Positions 6,057 to 6,136 of a DNA stretch of 6,136 nt are shown piece after piece. The translations under genes were made by a program, and so were the position numbers. Below the pieces are notes generated by a model, which was given only the letters and a program-made list of their open reading frames with translations, ran no database searches and had not been told where the DNA came from. Position 1 is the stretch's first letter, and every line of letters begins with the position of its first letter. The DNA is from Bacteroidota bacterium (lineage in GTDB: Bacteria; Bacteroidota; Bacteroidia; UBA7662; CANHCV01), in the NCBI GenBank assembly GCA_027488715.1, contig JAIYBD010000099.1:1-6136 (forward strand). Reading direction: 5' to 3'.

Positions 6057-6136
6057 GGGACTAACGTCCAACCCCTCTCCGGAAGTAAAGTTATGGTATA
6101 GAGCCGTTTCAATCGTTTCCAATTTTCTTTAAGATA
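6057..6136 (+). repeat. Intergenic direct repeat, copy 2 (reaches the window edge)
   Basis: Second copy of the element at 5906-5983, beginning GGGACTAACGTCC and sharing CCGGAAGTAAAGTTA (6079-6093), AGAGCCGTTTCAA (6100-6112), the tandem nine-base unit (6104-6121, one base changed) and the terminal AAGAT. It starts 151 bases after copy 1. GGAC and GTCC at its left end (6058-6068) could pair around a four-base loop. More copies may lie beyond the window. Confidence 0.8.

Noticed and set aside
5906..6136. CRISPR array
   Set aside because: Only two imperfect copies of about 78 bp with one 73-bp spacer; the unit is too long and too divergent for a CRISPR repeat, and no cas gene is present.
5906..6136. 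Integron attC-like sites
   Set aside because: No matching pair of GTTRRRY and RYYYAAC core sites in the right arrangement, and no cassette genes between the copies.

Overview
The window looks like chromosomal DNA from a member of the Bacteroidota, most likely Flavobacteriales-like. This is inferred from the first gene's C-terminal type A sorting domain for the type IX secretion system (T9SS), the tgt - LptF/LptG permease - DMT transporter order, start sites mostly without a Shine-Dalgarno sequence, and TTG/GTG starts. No mobile element, phage gene, rRNA, tRNA or CRISPR array is visible.

Layout. (1) Positions 1-574, + strand: the 3' end of a secreted subtilisin-like (S8) protease carrying the catalytic serine motif and a T9SS sorting domain; its 5' part is outside the window. 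(2) Positions 571-2318, - strand: a two-gene unit, a membrane-anchored family 2 glycosyltransferase followed by rsmG (16S rRNA m7G527 methyltransferase), joined by a TAATG stop/start overlap. rsmG converges on the protease gene and the two stop codons share one TTAA. (3) Positions 2319-2403: a short divergent intergenic region that must hold promoters for both directions. (4) Positions 2404-5514, + strand: a tightly packed cluster of tgt (tRNA-guanine transglycosylase), an LptF/LptG-family lipopolysaccharide export permease and an EamA/DMT-family transporter, with gaps or overlaps of only a few bases. (5) Positions 5515-6136: about 620 bases with no credible gene, containing several short palindromes and two copies of an imperfect direct repeat of about 78 bp, roughly 151 bp apart, the second reaching the window edge.

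The genes are mainly housekeeping: translation-related RNA modification (rsmG, tgt) and envelope functions (glycosyltransferase, Lpt permease, small-molecule transporter, secreted protease). No new multi-gene system is evident. The two observations most worth a second look are that Tgt has lost all three zinc-ligand cysteines while keeping the exact spacing and the histidine ligand, and the unexplained intergenic repeat pair at the right end.
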